This document shows, piece by piece, positions 37,344 through 49,280 of a stretch of 64,000 bases of DNA; positions within the stretch are counted from its first letter, which is position 1; every line of letters begins with the position of its first letter. The stretch comes from Gemmatimonadota bacterium (GTDB lineage: Bacteria > Gemmatimonadota > Gemmatimonadetes > Gemmatimonadales > GWC2-71-9): assembly GCA_016704275.1 (NCBI GenBank), contig JADJAK010000006.1:264061-328060 (forward strand), in the 5' to 3' direction. The notes below the pieces were generated by a model that searched no databases, was not told where the DNA came from, and saw only the letters and a list, made by a program, of their open reading frames with translations. A program made the position numbers and the translations under genes.

Positions 37344-38920
37344 CTACCGCTTGACGATTGCGGCGGCGCGATCGAGCAGCCTGTCCAGCTCTGCACGTGA
37401 GAGATAGCGCCCGTTCAGTACCACTGCCGCGATGCGTCGCGTATTGCCAATGTTGTCGAGCGGATTCGCATCAAGGAGGACCAGGTCGGCCAGATTGCCT
37501 TCGGCCACGGTCCCCAACTCCTGCTCGCGTCCAAGAAATCGCGCCGGATTGATGGTCGCGCTCTGCAGTGCGGCCAACGGGGTCAAGCCACCCTTGACCA
37601 GCAACGCGAGTTCATCGTGCAGGCTGAACCCGAAAACAGAAACGGGAACCGGTTGTCGACGTCCGTACCAGCCAGCAACAGCGCACCGCCGCGCTGCAGG
37701 TCGGCAGGCATTCGCAGACGGTTCGCCACCTCGCGCGCACGCTCGGCGAGGAGGCTATCGGGCCCGCGTGGCCCATAGCTGAACTGTCCTTGCACGATTC
37801 CCGCGTCGAGCGTCATGGCGGTCCGCCACTCGAGCACGCGCTCCGGAGCGACGTAACGCAACCGCGGATCCTTGAAGCGATTCTTGAACTCGTCGCTCAA
37901 CGGATACTCCGACACGAACCGTGTCTGCATCTCCACGAGCGTTGGCACGAACCAGGTGCCATTCCGGGCAAAGCGCTCGCCCAATTGCCGGCAGCGCTCA
38001 GGGCTGTACGTGTTCAGCCCCAGCACGAATGCGGAGTCTTCGGTGGCCGCGTAGCGCTGGTCGTCCCCCGCCACCCCGATCGCGATCAGATCCCGGAGCA
38101 GCCGTCGGATCTCGTCCTCCGCCGTCGCGCACGCCATGCGATGCCGGTACGAATGCTCGATGCTCCTCATGCCCGCGTCCGAAGCCTCTGCCGCCGTGAT
38201 CGCCAGCGGCACGTGCCCCGTCAAGGGGATGCCGAGCCGTTTTGCTTCGTCCGCTGCGGCGAGGAACACGTCGCGAGAGAGCCGCGTGTACACCTTGATG
38301 AAGTCGAGCCCCGCGCGCTGACGTTGCTGCATCTCGACGCGCATCGCCAGCGGGCTGTCGATGGCCACGTAGGTCGCCCGGGACTTGGGTGACCCGTCGA
38401 TGATCGTACCACTCGCGACAAACCGCGGCCCGAAGGTGTGTCCTGCTCCCACGGAGCGGCGCAGTCGAACAATCTCATCCGTGGGCTTCACGGCCCCGGG
38501 ATCACGAAACCCGGTCACGCCGTTGGCCACGTTGAGCAAGGACGACCACTCCCACCGGTCCAACGAATGGCTGTGCATGTCCCAGAGGCCGGGAATCAGG
38601 ACCTTGCCGCTCGCATTGATGACGCGGGCTCCGACTGGAATGCGCGCGCGCGGACCCACTGCTACGATGCGCGTACCAGCGATCACGACCGTGTAGTCGT
38701 GAGACACCTGCCCGCTCTCGACGTTGACCACGGAGACGTGGGTGAGGGCGAGCGCGGGCGACCCTGGCTCGCGCCGGGCCGCTCCGGTCGGGGTCGAGCG
38801 CGAGACAGGCGGGCGCGATTGGGCATCGACGGCCACGACCCACACCGGCACGCAACACGTGGCCAGCAGGAACGCGCGGCGCAGCCTGCCCCTTGTGCTC
38901 CTGAAATTGTTGAGCTTCAT
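37344..38920 (-). pseudogene. Secreted amidohydrolase (imidazolonepropionase-like), one frameshift
   Basis: From ATG 38920 there is a signal peptide (FLLATCCVPVWVVAVDAQS), then VVIAGTRIVAVGPRARIPVG, the metal HxH in IPGLWDMHSHSLDRW, a lysine in DFIKVYTRL, and histidines in PLTGHVPLAI and MRSIEHSYRH. GALLLAGTDVDNRF holds the final aspartate. The frame then breaks in an AAAA run near 37634; the other frame completes the protein (LTPLAALQSATINPARFLG, VAEGNLADLVLLDANPLDN). With one base restored it is a normal amidohydrolase of about 525 residues. Confidence 0.85.
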
Positions 38921-38955
38921 CCGCGTTGCCTTGTTCGGAATGGAGATGCGCGTTC

Positions 38956-39516
38956 TCAGTCGCCCGCACGCCGGTAGTGCATGGCGACCACGCCGTTCCG
39001 GAACGGCGTCGCCGAGACCAGGTCGAGGCGTCGCGTGCTGGGCAGCCCGTCCTGGAACAGGGTCGGGCCGTGGCCGGCGATCCTGGGGTGGACCAGGAAG
39101 ATGTACTCGTCGATCAGATCGAGCCGGTCCAGCTGGGTCGCGAGGTTGCCGCTCCCGAGGAGCACGCCGGCCGGGGTCGCGTCCTTCAACTGCTGCACGC
39201 TCGTGCGCAGATCGCCGGACATGTGGTGGCTGTTGGTCCACGGGAAGTGCGTTCGTGTCGACGACACGACATACTTCGGCTTGGCCTCCAGGCTCACCGC
39301 CCAGTCGCGCAACGCGGACGGCGCCTCGACGTCGCCGCGGGCCACCGCCGGCCAAAAGCTCTCCATCATCTCATAGGTGACGCGGCCCCACAGCATCGCC
39401 CCGCCCTCATCCATGAGGCGGGTAAAGAAGGCGTGGGTCTCGTCGTCGGCGATCCCTTCCCGGTGGTCGACACAGCCGTCCAGGGTCAGGTTGAGGCTGA
39501 AGGTCAGAATTCCCAT
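38956..39516 (-). CDS. Dihydrofolate-reductase-like (RibD C-domain) protein
   Basis: A 186-residue protein: LTFSLNLTLDGCVDH at the start, EGGAMLWGRVTYEMMESFW in the cofactor helix, and GVLLGSGNLATQLDRLDLIDEYIFLVHPRIAG in the glycine loop and beyond. It belongs to the same broad family as 28407-29060 but is a different branch and stands on its own. The specific reaction is unknown. Confidence 0.9.
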   Translation of the reverse strand: MGILTFSLNLTLDGCVDHREGIADDETHAFFTRLMDEGGAMLWGRVTYEMMESFWPAVARGDVEAPSALRDWAVSLEAKPKYVVSSTRTHFPWTNSHHMSGDLRTSVQQLKDATPAGVLLGSGNLATQLDRLDLIDEYIFLVHPRIAGHGPTLFQDGLPSTRRLDLVSATPFRNGVVAMHYRRAGD

Positions 39517-39544
39517 GCGGCGCGTCTCACTTGGGGATGTCGGT

Positions 39545-41006
39545 TCAGAAGGGGGCTGCGCGGAGGCCTTCCTTGTTCCAGCGCTTGACCACGGGAAAGT
39601 TCAGGAAGCCATAGCGCACGGCGCGGGGTCGTGCGACCGCGGCGGCGCTGACCACGACGCGGCCTCTCCCCTCGATGACCGCGTCGGCGACCGCGAAGAC
39701 GCCATCGTCACCGGCGATGGTGAAGCCGACAAGCTTGCCCTCGGGACCGGATACCAGTCCGGAGCCGACATGGTCAAAGGTGAGGACGGCCTTGGCACCC
39801 TCGAAGCGCGCGTGCGTGAGGGGTGGGGCCGACCGCGACCAGATCCCTTTCGCCATACGCAAGCTTCCGAGCCTGCAGGGCCAGTCGTTCTCCGACGGGC
39901 TGCTTCTTCTTGGGGTGGATGTCCTTCTCCTCACCAACGTCGGTGATCACCACCATCCCCACGTTCTTGAGCCGCTGCGTGGCAATCTCCTGCGCCTCGC
40001 GGAGCTCCGCGTACTCCAGCTTGTCGGACCCACTTCCTTGAAACGGAGCAAGCTGAACCAACAAGAATGGAAAGTCTTTGATACCCCACTGTGCTCGCCA
40101 GGCGTCGATCATCGCGGGAAACAACTCACGGTACTGCATCGCGCGCGATGCATTCGACTCGCCCTGATACCACAGCGCACCCTTGATCGGGAAGCGGGTG
40201 AGCGGGGCGATCATCGCATTGTAGAGCTCGCTGTAGCGCCAGCGATTCGGGCGGCCGGGGACACTGGTGCCATCCCGCTTGGCCTTGTCGGACGCCTCCT
40301 GCCAGCTCTTGAGCCGTTCCTCGTAGCCTGGCGTGGCGGCGGCATAGTTGTCGATGATCGACTGGAGTGACGCGCTGCTGCGCAGCCGTGGCTCCGGTGT
40401 CCAGGCCTCGGCGGGCGTGCCACCCCAATCCGCGGAGATCAGGCCGACGGGAATCCCCAGTTTGGCGTTGAGCGCTCGCCCGAAGAAGTAGCCCACCGCC
40501 GAAAACCCCGCGGTCGTCTCGGGAGAGGCAGCGCCCCAGGGCTGCTGCACCTCGACGTCGTTCGTGGGCTCGTCGGACCTGCTGTTGCGCACCATGAAGA
40601 GTCGAATGTTCGGATTGGCCGACGTGGCGATCGCGTCGGCGGACTGGAAGGAATTCTTGAGGCTCCATTCCATGTTGCTCTGCCCCGACAACAGCCAGAC
40701 CTCACCCACGAGGATGTCCGAGAACTCAATCCGGTTCTTCCCGGCGATCACCAGGCGGAATGGGCCCCCGGCGGTCGTGACCGGCTTGAGCGTCACCTCC
40801 CACGCGCCCCGTGTGGCGGTCACGGTGCGCTTCTGACCAAGAAACTCGACCGTCACCGTCTCGCCGTCCTCGGCCCAACCCCAAAATCGCAACGGCGCAT
40901 TGCGCTGGAGCACCATCCCGTCGGCAATGATCGCGGGAAGCCGCACATCCGCCGAGGCGGTGCTCGGGAGGAGCAGGGCGACTGACAGCAGGAGGAGACG
41001 TTTCAT
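39545..41006 (-). pseudogene. Sialate O-acetylesterase-type (SGNH) esterase, one frameshift
   Basis: From ATG 41006 there is a signal peptide (LLLLSVALLLPSTASA), then VRLPAIIADGMVLQRNAP and the serine block EVWLLSGQSNMEWSL, followed by LISADWGGTPAEAW and GALWYQGESNA. These are the hallmark motifs of family-114-like sialate/xylan acetylesterases. The frame breaks near 39825 in a G-rich run (GAGGGGTGGGG). The second frame supplies THARFEGAKAVLTFDHVGSG and the C-terminal beta domain to 39545. Likely an exported esterase removing acetyl groups from glycans. Confidence 0.87.
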
Positions 41007-41275
41007 GAGGGCTGGCTCCGCGGTGTGAGGGTGCGTGCCAGCGCTGAAGGCGCACGGGGCAGGCGACCGCGAAGCGAAAGCTACCACCGGCATCCGCGTG
41101 CGCCAGCCGCCACCCACCCCCTCGGGACGAGACCCACCGACCCGGCGGCGGGGCTCGTCGCTGTCTACCGTTCGTGCGGCCGTCAGGCAATCATTGCTTC
41201 GCGGCAGCAGGTCGCGTGGCATGCCGGCACGCTGGTCATTCCCGGGACACCCAGGAAGGAGGAATTGCCCGCCTC

Positions 41276-42613
41276 ATGCCGATTCCATCCGTCACACCCG
41301 CCGAGCCTGCCCTCGACCGTGCGCTGGGTCGTCGTGACCTCTCTGCCTTCGCCGTCAACCGAGTCATCGGGGCGGGCATCTTCGGGATTCCGGCCGTTCT
41401 CTACGCGGGGGTCGGACCATACAGCGTGGCCGCCATGGTGTGTGCAGCCCTGGCGGTCTCTCTGATCACCCTCTGCTTTGCCGAGGTCGGCAGCCGATTC
41501 AGCGACACGGGCGGCCCGTACCTGTACGCCTATCGTGCCTTCGGGCCGGTCGTCGGCTTCGAAGTGGGATGGCTCATGTGGGTCACCCAACTCGGCGGCT
41601 TCGCCGCGGTGACCAATCTGATGGTGAACTACGCCGGGTGGTTCGTGCCCGGCATCACCACGGGCGTGTGGCGTGCCGCGGTCATCCTCGCGGTCGTCGT
41701 CGTGCTGGCGATGGTCAATGTGCTGGGGATTCGACGCGCCGCCCTCGTGAACACCGCGCTCACGATCGGCAAGCTCGCTCCGCTCGCGCTCTTCATCGTG
41801 GTCGGCAGTTTCTACCTCGACGTCGATCTCTTCCGCGCCACCGGATCGATGGCGGCTGGCGGCGGTGGTACGGCCCCCGGGATGGCCGCGATGGCCAGCA
41901 CGGTGTTCCTCGCCATCTACGCCTTCAGCGGCTTCGAGACTCTGGGGGTACCTGCGGGCGAAGTACGCGACCCGGTGAGGACCATTCCATTCGCCCTCCT
42001 GGCAGGCCTGGCGGTGGTCGCCACGGTGTACGTGGGGGTCCAGGTAGTGGCGGTGGGGACGTTACCCGACCTGGGGACCTCCGCACGACCGCTCGCCGAT
42101 GCGGCAGCACGGCTGTTCGGACCCGTCGGGGCTGCCGTCATGGTCGTCGGCGCGCTGGTCTCGACGCTCGGCGTGGCCCACGCCATCATCCTCGCCGCGG
42201 GTCGGATGCCCTTTGCGATGGCCGAGCGAGGGCAGCTGTGGCCTGCCATCGCCGCCGTGCATCCGAAGTACCAGACACCATTCCTCGGCATCCTCGTGTC
42301 GGCCGGCGGCATGCTCCTGTTCACGCTGATGACGACCTTCACATCGGCACTGACCATCACCGTCGGCCTGCGCGTCATCATCTACCTGGTCACCTGTGCG
42401 GCGCTCCCCGTCCTGCGGCGATCCGACGATTCGGCCGCGACGGTGTTCCGCGTTCCGGCAGGCAGAGGGGTATCCGCCCTGTGTGTGGGCATGTGCGCCG
42501 TGCTCCTCCTGGCACGACCGATCGGCGAGATGATCCAGTTTCTCGTCGTGCTGGCGATCGGTCTGCTGCTCTGGTGGGGGAGCACAAGGCTGGAACCGCG
42601 GCCGCCTGCATGA
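41276..42613 (+). CDS. APC-family amino-acid permease
   Basis: A 445-residue protein with about twelve membrane helices. VNRVIGAGIFGIPAVLYAGVG is the diagnostic GxG(I/V)F motif of helix one in amino acid-polyamine-organocation transporters, and AFSGFETLGVPAGEVRDPVRTIP in helix six is equally typical. It should import an amino acid or amine with protons; the substrate is not predictable. AAGGAGG lies about 15 bp before the ATG at 41276, a rather long spacing. It stands alone on its strand. Confidence 0.92.
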   Translation: MPIPSVTPAEPALDRALGRRDLSAFAVNRVIGAGIFGIPAVLYAGVGPYSVAAMVCAALAVSLITLCFAEVGSRFSDTGGPYLYAYRAFGPVVGFEVGWLMWVTQLGGFAAVTNLMVNYAGWFVPGITTGVWRAAVILAVVVVLAMVNVLGIRRAALVNTALTIGKLAPLALFIVVGSFYLDVDLFRATGSMAAGGGGTAPGMAAMASTVFLAIYAFSGFETLGVPAGEVRDPVRTIPFALLAGLAVVATVYVGVQVVAVGTLPDLGTSARPLADAAARLFGPVGAAVMVVGALVSTLGVAHAIILAAGRMPFAMAERGQLWPAIAAVHPKYQTPFLGILVSAGGMLLFTLMTTFTSALTITVGLRVIIYLVTCAALPVLRRSDDSAATVFRVPAGRGVSALCVGMCAVLLLARPIGEMIQFLVVLAIGLLLWWGSTRLEPRPPA

Positions 42614-42630
42614 TGCCTTGCTCCTCGTCG

Positions 42631-43020
42631 CTATGCCTCGGCGGGGACTGCTCGGATCAGCGACAGGTGTGTGGAATGGCAGAGCCATCCGCCGTTGCTC
42701 CAATGGAAGAGGCAGGAGACGCGCTCCACCAGGCGAAAGGGCTGGCCACGAAACTGTCCACCCGAGGTTCCTTCGGCCACGGCGAAGGCGACATCACCAA
42801 ACAGCCTGACCTGGATATCCCTGGACTCCATGACGTCGTGGGTCAGATCGCCTGACCGAATCAAGCTCAGGAACCGCTCCCGCCCATCCACGCTCCCATC
42901 CGTCCCGATGATGACCCAGTCGGGAGCCATGAAGCGGCCAATGGCGTCAGCGTCATTGGTCAGCATCGCGTGATCCCAGCCGTGGATTGCGGCAAGGATG
43001 TCAGACGGAAGAGGCGGCAT
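42631..43020 (-). CDS. NTF2-like (SnoaL/DUF4440-type) protein
   Basis: A 129-residue protein with the cone-shaped NTF2 fold pattern: IHGWDHAMLTNDADAIGRFMAPDWVIIGTDGSVDGRERFL, then MESRDIQVRLFGDVAFAVAEGTSGGQ and a closing WLCHSTHLSLI (described by blocks only). Proteins like this can be isomerases, hydratases or binding proteins. The ATG at 43020 is chosen because the frame upstream is arginine/proline-rich and featureless. Unrelated to its convergent permease neighbour. Confidence 0.78.
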   Translation of the reverse strand: MPPLPSDILAAIHGWDHAMLTNDADAIGRFMAPDWVIIGTDGSVDGRERFLSLIRSGDLTHDVMESRDIQVRLFGDVAFAVAEGTSGGQFRGQPFRLVERVSCLFHWSNGGWLCHSTHLSLIRAVPAEA

Positions 43021-43060
43021 GCCAAAAGGTAGGGACAGGTCGGCTGGGTCGAAAGCGGTC

Positions 43061-43121
43061 GGAGGTCGTGCGCTTCGGGGCCGAGGCGTCCGGCCCCGAG
43101 CGCAACGAGGGCGTGTTAGCT
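43061..43121. repeat. Degenerate, shortened attC-like site
   Basis: GTCGTGCG near 43065, GGCCGAGGCGTC and GGCCCCGA at 43079-43098, and a terminal GTTAGCT (43115-43121) match the outer arms of the attC repeats found from 49 kb onward, with the middle missing. The TTA of the core is the stop codon (TAA) of the cation-efflux gene, as in the true cassettes. Confidence 0.5.
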
Positions 43122-43724
43122 GGGGTGCGAGGCGACCAGCTGCAGCGCGCTGGCTTCCGCCGCCGCAACCTGACGTCTGATGCGGAGTGCACCACGGAGC
43201 ACGAGCCAGCAGACAACGAGTCCGATCACCAGATCTGGGATTGGCGATTTCAGGGCTCCGACGAGGACACCGGCTACCAGCACCCCGAGGTTTGCCTGGA
43301 CATCGGTCGCTGAAAAGATCCATGCCGCCCGAAGGTGCACCTCACCGTCGCGGTAGCGGCGAAGCACGGTGAGGCAGGCCACATTCACCACGAGGGCAGC
43401 AGCGGAAATGCCGATCATCGTGGGGGCTTCGGGAGCACTCCCCAGGAGCGCGCGGCGGCCAATTTCCAGGATCGCGACGACGGCCAGCAACAGTTGTACG
43501 TGGCCGGCAAATCGCGCGGCGGCGAGCTTCCGGCCGTCCCGCGCCCCGATCGCCAGCAGCGCCAACAGATACACGGCGGCATCTGCGCCCATGTCGAGCC
43601 CATCCGCGACGAGCCCCATGGATTCGGCGCGCCAGCCGATGACAATCTCCACGACAAACATGATGCCGTTCAAGGCGAGCAGAAGGACCAACGCCCGTCG
43701 CCCCGCTTGCTCGTATGAAATCAA
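43116..43724 (-). CDS. Cation-efflux (CDF-type) membrane protein
   Basis: A 202-residue membrane protein with six predicted helices: ALVLLLALNGIMFVVEIVIGW, then SMGLVADGLDMGADAAVYLLALLAIG with the S-x7-D-x3-D metal site of cation diffusion facilitators, and FSATDVQANLGVLVAGVLVG with the second DxxxN metal pair. It lacks the usual cytoplasmic C-terminal domain, so it is the short form. The TTG at 43724 is chosen since a perfect GGAGG lies 8 bp upstream; the longer frame is arginine-rich. Likely exports zinc, cobalt or a similar ion. The stop codon lies in the attC-like core. Confidence 0.85.
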   Translation of the reverse strand: MISYEQAGRRALVLLLALNGIMFVVEIVIGWRAESMGLVADGLDMGADAAVYLLALLAIGARDGRKLAAARFAGHVQLLLAVVAILEIGRRALLGSAPEAPTMIGISAAALVVNVACLTVLRRYRDGEVHLRAAWIFSATDVQANLGVLVAGVLVGALKSPIPDLVIGLVVCWLVLRGALRIRRQVAAAEASALQLVASHPS

Positions 43725-43764
43725 TGCACTGTCCTCCGGCTGACGCCGAGCGTGGAACACCGCG

Positions 43765-44067
43765 CTACTTCGCCTGCACTCTCTGCCGCCCCACCGCCTT
43801 CCGCTCCGCCGTGAACGACCACCACGGTTTCGGCTCGCCGCCATTGATGAATGCGGTCACCGAGAGGAACACATCGATGACGCACGGATCCTGATTCGAT
43901 CGGGTGATCGCACAGAGCTGATCGAACATGTCGTAGGGGTCGCGCCCCTGCAGGTCACGTGGATGCTTGATGCCCAGCAGTCGTAAATCGCCGGCAGTGG
44001 CCTTACCGACATTGGGGAGGTCAGTGAGTGTGACCACGTTGCTCCGGACGACTTTCGCTGGATTCAT
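43765..44067 (-). CDS. Helix-hairpin-helix Cdd1-like protein
   Basis: A 100-residue protein matching the short Pathogenicity-locus Cdd1 family: MNPAKVVRSNVVTLTDLPNVGKATAGDLRLLGI contains a helix-hairpin-helix (LPNVGKATAGDL) and is followed by DLQGRDPYDMFDQLC. The C-terminal part (FINGGEPKPWWSFTAERKA) is typical as well. Biological role is unknown; the HhH suggests DNA contact. ATG 44067 chosen by the family's usual start. It lies between the efflux gene and a sulfatase on the same strand. Confidence 0.8.
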   Translation of the reverse strand: MNPAKVVRSNVVTLTDLPNVGKATAGDLRLLGIKHPRDLQGRDPYDMFDQLCAITRSNQDPCVIDVFLSVTAFINGGEPKPWWSFTAERKAVGRQRVQAK

Positions 44068-44219
44068 TCTGGCCACCCAAGGGTCTACATGGAATCGCGC
44101 TGCCCAATCCCCACGAAGGCTACCGCCGTCTAGCAACTCCCGGAAGCCGCGGATAGCGCCGGGTCCTCCCCGTTCGCCGGCTCAGGCCTTGGACGACGTC
44201 GCGGGAATCGTCGCGTTCG

Positions 44220-45773
<1,554 letters not shown>

Positions 45774-45832
45774 CCATCCTCCTTGTACGAGTCCGAAAGC
45801 TCCGACGCGGTGCGCGATTCGACGTGGCCTCC

Positions 45833-48800
45833 TCATGGGCGCTCGAATGTCGCGGTCGTCACGTACAACAAGAGCTGCCCACGCGTCGCACGCTCGTTCC
45901 GGAACACGAGATAGAGATCGTGTACCCCCGGCGTCGCTGGCACCGGCACGCGCCGCCGGTCGAGCGCCTTGTCGCCCTTCGCGCCCATCGCCTCCGTCGT
46001 TCCCACCAGCGGCCCGCTCAGGGAGTCGAGCCGCACCTCGATGGTTCCGCCGGCGGCATTGTCGGCCGCGAGCGCCACGCCGGCGATCGCCACTCCGCCG
46101 ATCCCCGTGAGGTCGATCCCCCTGAGCCGCAGGTGCGCGCCCGATCGGCTCACCGCGACCACGTCACCCGGGATGCCGGCGACCTCCTTCGTCGCCACCC
46201 CCTCCGAGAGTTCCCCCTCGGCCAGGGCCAACGTCGGCGCCCGCAGCAACCGCGACGTCTCGGTCGTCACGCCAAGGCGGCCGTTTGCACCATTATCGGT
46301 GTAGGTCGCGCGCAGGACGATGCCTCCGGACGTCGCGCTCGCCGAATCGGGCGGGAGGTAGCGCCCGCGTACGGGGAGCGGCGTCATCGCCGCCGACTCG
46401 CGCGGCGCCAGCCCCAGGATGTAGCGCACCATGAGTCGTGCGTCGCGCTCGGAGAGCTGCGCATGCGCTGGCATCATCACCTTCCCCCAGACGCCAGTCC
46501 CGCCAGCGCGGATCTTGGACGCGAGTCGCGCGGCCGCCGTGGAATCGGTCGCGTACTTCGCCGCCACCGCCGTGTACGCCGGCCCGATCGAGCGTTGGTC
46601 AACCTTGTGGCACCCGAGGCAATCGCCCCCCTCGATCAACGCCTTCCCGTCCGCGTGGGGCACGGCCGACGCCGCGCCACCCATCGCCGGCGCTTCCGTG
46701 AGGTACTGCGCCGACACGCGCACGCGCCTGGCCGCGATGCGCCCCGTTGCCAGCGACCCGTCCTCGCGATCGGTCACGCGGACGACGTAGTGCACCGGCG
46801 TGTGCGGCCAGTAGAACGTCGTGTTGTCGCCGGCGACGTCGATGGCGACCGCGGGCGGCTCGTTCCCCGCGGTGAGGTAGAGCTGCGACGTCGACTTCGC
46901 CCCCTGGGCGTCGCTGACCGTGAGTGTGGCCGAATAGGTGCCCGGCGCCGCGAGGGTGAGCGAGGGGCGTGCGCCCGTCAGGCGGCGCACGACGCGCCCA
47001 CCGGTGCCGGTGATGGTCCATGCGTACGACAGCGCGTCGTCGTCGGCATCGGTCGTCGCCGAGCCGTCGAGCGCGACGCGCAGCGGCGTCGCGCCGATCG
47101 TCTTGTCGGCGCGGGCGACCGCGACGGGGGCGCGGTTGCCCGGGTTGAACTCGATGCGGATCAGGCGCGCATCGTCGTTCCCCTTGAACCACGTCGTCCC
47201 GTACTCGAGCAGGTAGAGGTCGCCGTTGGGCCCGAACTGCATGTCGACCGGGTTCGCGAACTTCGAACTGGGCAGGAAGCGCTCCATCGCGGCGAAGTTC
47301 CCGTTCGCGTCCATCGTCACCGCCATGATCCAGCCGCGCATCCACTCGTAGATGAAGAGCTTCCCGTCATACCACGCCGACAATGGGCGTGCCGCCGAGG
47401 CGAAGTCCTCGCGGTAGAACACCGGCCCCGCCATCGCGGCGCGCCCCCCCGAGCCGACGAGCGGAAAGTCGGCCGACGGACCGTACGGATACCAGATGAA
47501 CGCCTTCTGCGCCGGCGGAAGCTCGGTGAGCCCCGTGTTGTTCGGCGAGTCGTTCCGCGGGTGCTCGGGATCGAACGGCGGCCCGATGCGCATCGTCGCG
47601 TAGTCGATGTCGCGATACGCCTTGTTGTCGCCGACAAAGTGCGGCCAGCCGTAGTTGCCGGGGCGCGCGGCGCGCCCGACTTCATCCTGGCCGGCGGGGC
47701 CGCGATCGACGGAGTCGACCGAGGCATCGGGGCCCACATCTCCCCAGTACAGCACGCCGGTGTGCGCGTCGATCGAGATCCGGTACGGATTGCGATGCCC
47801 CATCGTGTAGATCTCGGGACGCGTCTTCGGCGTCCCCGGGGGAAAGAGGTTCCCCGTGGGGATCGTGTACGACCCGTCCGGCTCCGGATGGATGCGCAGG
47901 ATCTTCCCGCGCAGGTCGTTGGTGCTGGCCGACGATTTCTGCGCGTCCCACGGCATGCGCCCCGGGCGTTCGTCGATCGGCGCGTAGCCGTTGGCGAACG
48001 GGTTGGAGTTGTCGCCGGTGGAGAGGAAGAGGTTCCCACGCCCGTCGAAGGCGATCGAGCCCCCCGTGTGGCAGCATTGCTCGCGCTGCACCTCGACCTC
48101 GAGCATCACCGTCCCGCTGGCCACGTCCACGGAATCACCGCGCATCGCGAAGCGCGCCAGCACGTTTCGTGGTTCGGGGCCGGACTTGGAGTAGAAGAGG
48201 TAGATCCACCCGTTCGTCGCGAACCCCGGGTCGATCGCGAGGCCCAGCAGTCCGTCCTCGGCCTGGTCGCCATTGAGGTAGGTGAGGTTCACGGGGATCG
48301 TGCCGGCCTGCGTGACCTTCCCTGTGGCCGGCGTGTAGAGCCGGATCGCCCCCTTGCGCTCGATGAACAGCACGCGCTCGTCGGGGAGCACGGCAAGCTC
48401 CGTCGGCTCGTTGAGCCGTTCCCCCAGCACTACTTTGGTGAAGCGATTCTCCTCCGGGCGCGCGCGACGATAATCCATCGCCCCAGTCCCCATCGCGTAC
48501 CGGATCCCGCCCAGCAGGTGCTGCAGGAAGAATGGCTCGGCGAAGGTCGCGTCGGTGTGCCCCATGTTGGTGTACCACCCCCGCCCACCGTCGTACTCAT
48601 GGTACCAGCTCATCGGGTGGTTGGCGCCGTTCGTCCCCCCGTCGTAGCTCTGCTCGTCGATGTCGACGAGCACGCGGATCGACGGATCGATCGATCGGAA
48701 CGAGTAGAACTCATCCTCGCGCTCCCATCGCGCCGGGAGCCCCTTGGTCGAGAGGTGCTCCCGGTCGAGCACGCGAAACGTCCCCTTCCGCACGTTCGGG

Positions 48801-49267
48801 TTGCCGGGGTGTCCGTTGAAGTAGGCGCCGGCCAGCTTGCCGTACCATGGCCACGCGTACTCGGTGTCCGTCGCGCTGTGGATGCCGACGTAGCCCCCTC
48901 CCGCCTGGATGTAACGCTCGAAGGCGTCCTCCTGCGTCGGGTTGAGCACATCGCCCGTGGTGCTGAGGAAGACGACCGCGCGATAGCGCTTGAGGTTGCG
49001 GTCGGTGAAGGCGGTCGCGTCCTCGGTCGCGTCGACGGCGAAACCGTGCTGGGCGCCGAGCGTCCTGATGGCCGCAGTTCCCGTCTCGATGGAGGCGTGG
49101 CGGTAGCCGGCGGTCTTGGAGAAGACGAGGATTCGCGCCCCCGCGGGGGCGCTTGCCGCCTTCTGCGCCGGCGCCTGTGCCGTGACGGCACCCATCGCCA
49201 CGGCGAGGACAAGCGCCGCGCGCTGCACACGGCGAAGAGCGACCCTCCCGTCAGGCTCCACTGGCAT
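45833..49267 (-). CDS. ThuA - sorbosone/glucose dehydrogenase - PKD - cytochrome c fusion protein
   Basis: A 1144-residue exported protein. After a signal peptide comes a ThuA-like domain (RILVFSKTAGYRHASIETG, GGGYVGIHSATDTEY, MSWYHEYDGGRGWYTNMGHT; about residues 45-260). Next is a PQQ-dependent sugar dehydrogenase propeller (LNEPTELAVLPDERVLFIERKG, EDGLLGLAIDPGF, MGHRNPYRISID; about 275-700), then a PKD domain (NRAPVAVARADK to SDAQGA), a c-type haem domain (GGDCLGCHKVDQRSIGPAY) and a C-terminal carbohydrate-binding-like domain. This multidomain order is typical of Planctomycetes/Bacteroidetes-style glycan-oxidising proteins. ATG 49267 with GGAGG is preferred to a GTG inside the attC-like repeat. 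Confidence 0.9.
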   Translation of the reverse strand: MPVEPDGRVALRRVQRAALVLAVAMGAVTAQAPAQKAASAPAGARILVFSKTAGYRHASIETGTAAIRTLGAQHGFAVDATEDATAFTDRNLKRYRAVVFLSTTGDVLNPTQEDAFERYIQAGGGYVGIHSATDTEYAWPWYGKLAGAYFNGHPGNPNVRKGTFRVLDREHLSTKGLPARWEREDEFYSFRSIDPSIRVLVDIDEQSYDGGTNGANHPMSWYHEYDGGRGWYTNMGHTDATFAEPFFLQHLLGGIRYAMGTGAMDYRRARPEENRFTKVVLGERLNEPTELAVLPDERVLFIERKGAIRLYTPATGKVTQAGTIPVNLTYLNGDQAEDGLLGLAIDPGFATNGWIYLFYSKSGPEPRNVLARFAMRGDSVDVASGTVMLEVEVQREQCCHTGGSIAFDGRGNLFLSTGDNSNPFANGYAPIDERPGRMPWDAQKSSASTNDLRGKILRIHPEPDGSYTIPTGNLFPPGTPKTRPEIYTMGHRNPYRISIDAHTGVLYWGDVGPDASVDSVDRGPAGQDEVGRAARPGNYGWPHFVGDNKAYRDIDYATMRIGPPFDPEHPRNDSPNNTGLTELPPAQKAFIWYPYGPSADFPLVGSGGRAAMAGPVFYREDFASAARPLSAWYDGKLFIYEWMRGWIMAVTMDANGNFAAMERFLPSSKFANPVDMQFGPNGDLYLLEYGTTWFKGNDDARLIRIEFNPGNRAPVAVARADKTIGATPLRVALDGSATTDADDDALSYAWTITGTGGRVVRRLTGARPSLTLAAPGTYSATLTVSDAQGAKSTSQLYLTAGNEPPAVAIDVAGDNTTFYWPHTPVHYVVRVTDREDGSLATGRIAARRVRVSAQYLTEAPAMGGAASAVPHADGKALIEGGDCLGCHKVDQRSIGPAYTAVAAKYATDSTAAARLASKIRAGGTGVWGKVMMPAHAQLSERDARLMVRYILGLAPRESAAMTPLPVRGRYLPPDSASATSGGIVLRATYTDNGANGRLGVTTETSRLLRAPTLALAEGELSEGVATKEVAGIPGDVVAVSRSGAHLRLRGIDLTGIGGVAIAGVALAADNAAGGTIEVRLDSLSGPLVGTTEAMGAKGDKALDRRRVPVPATPGVHDLYLVFRNERATRGQLLLYVTTATFERP

Positions 49268-49280
49268 TGCCTCCCTCCAT

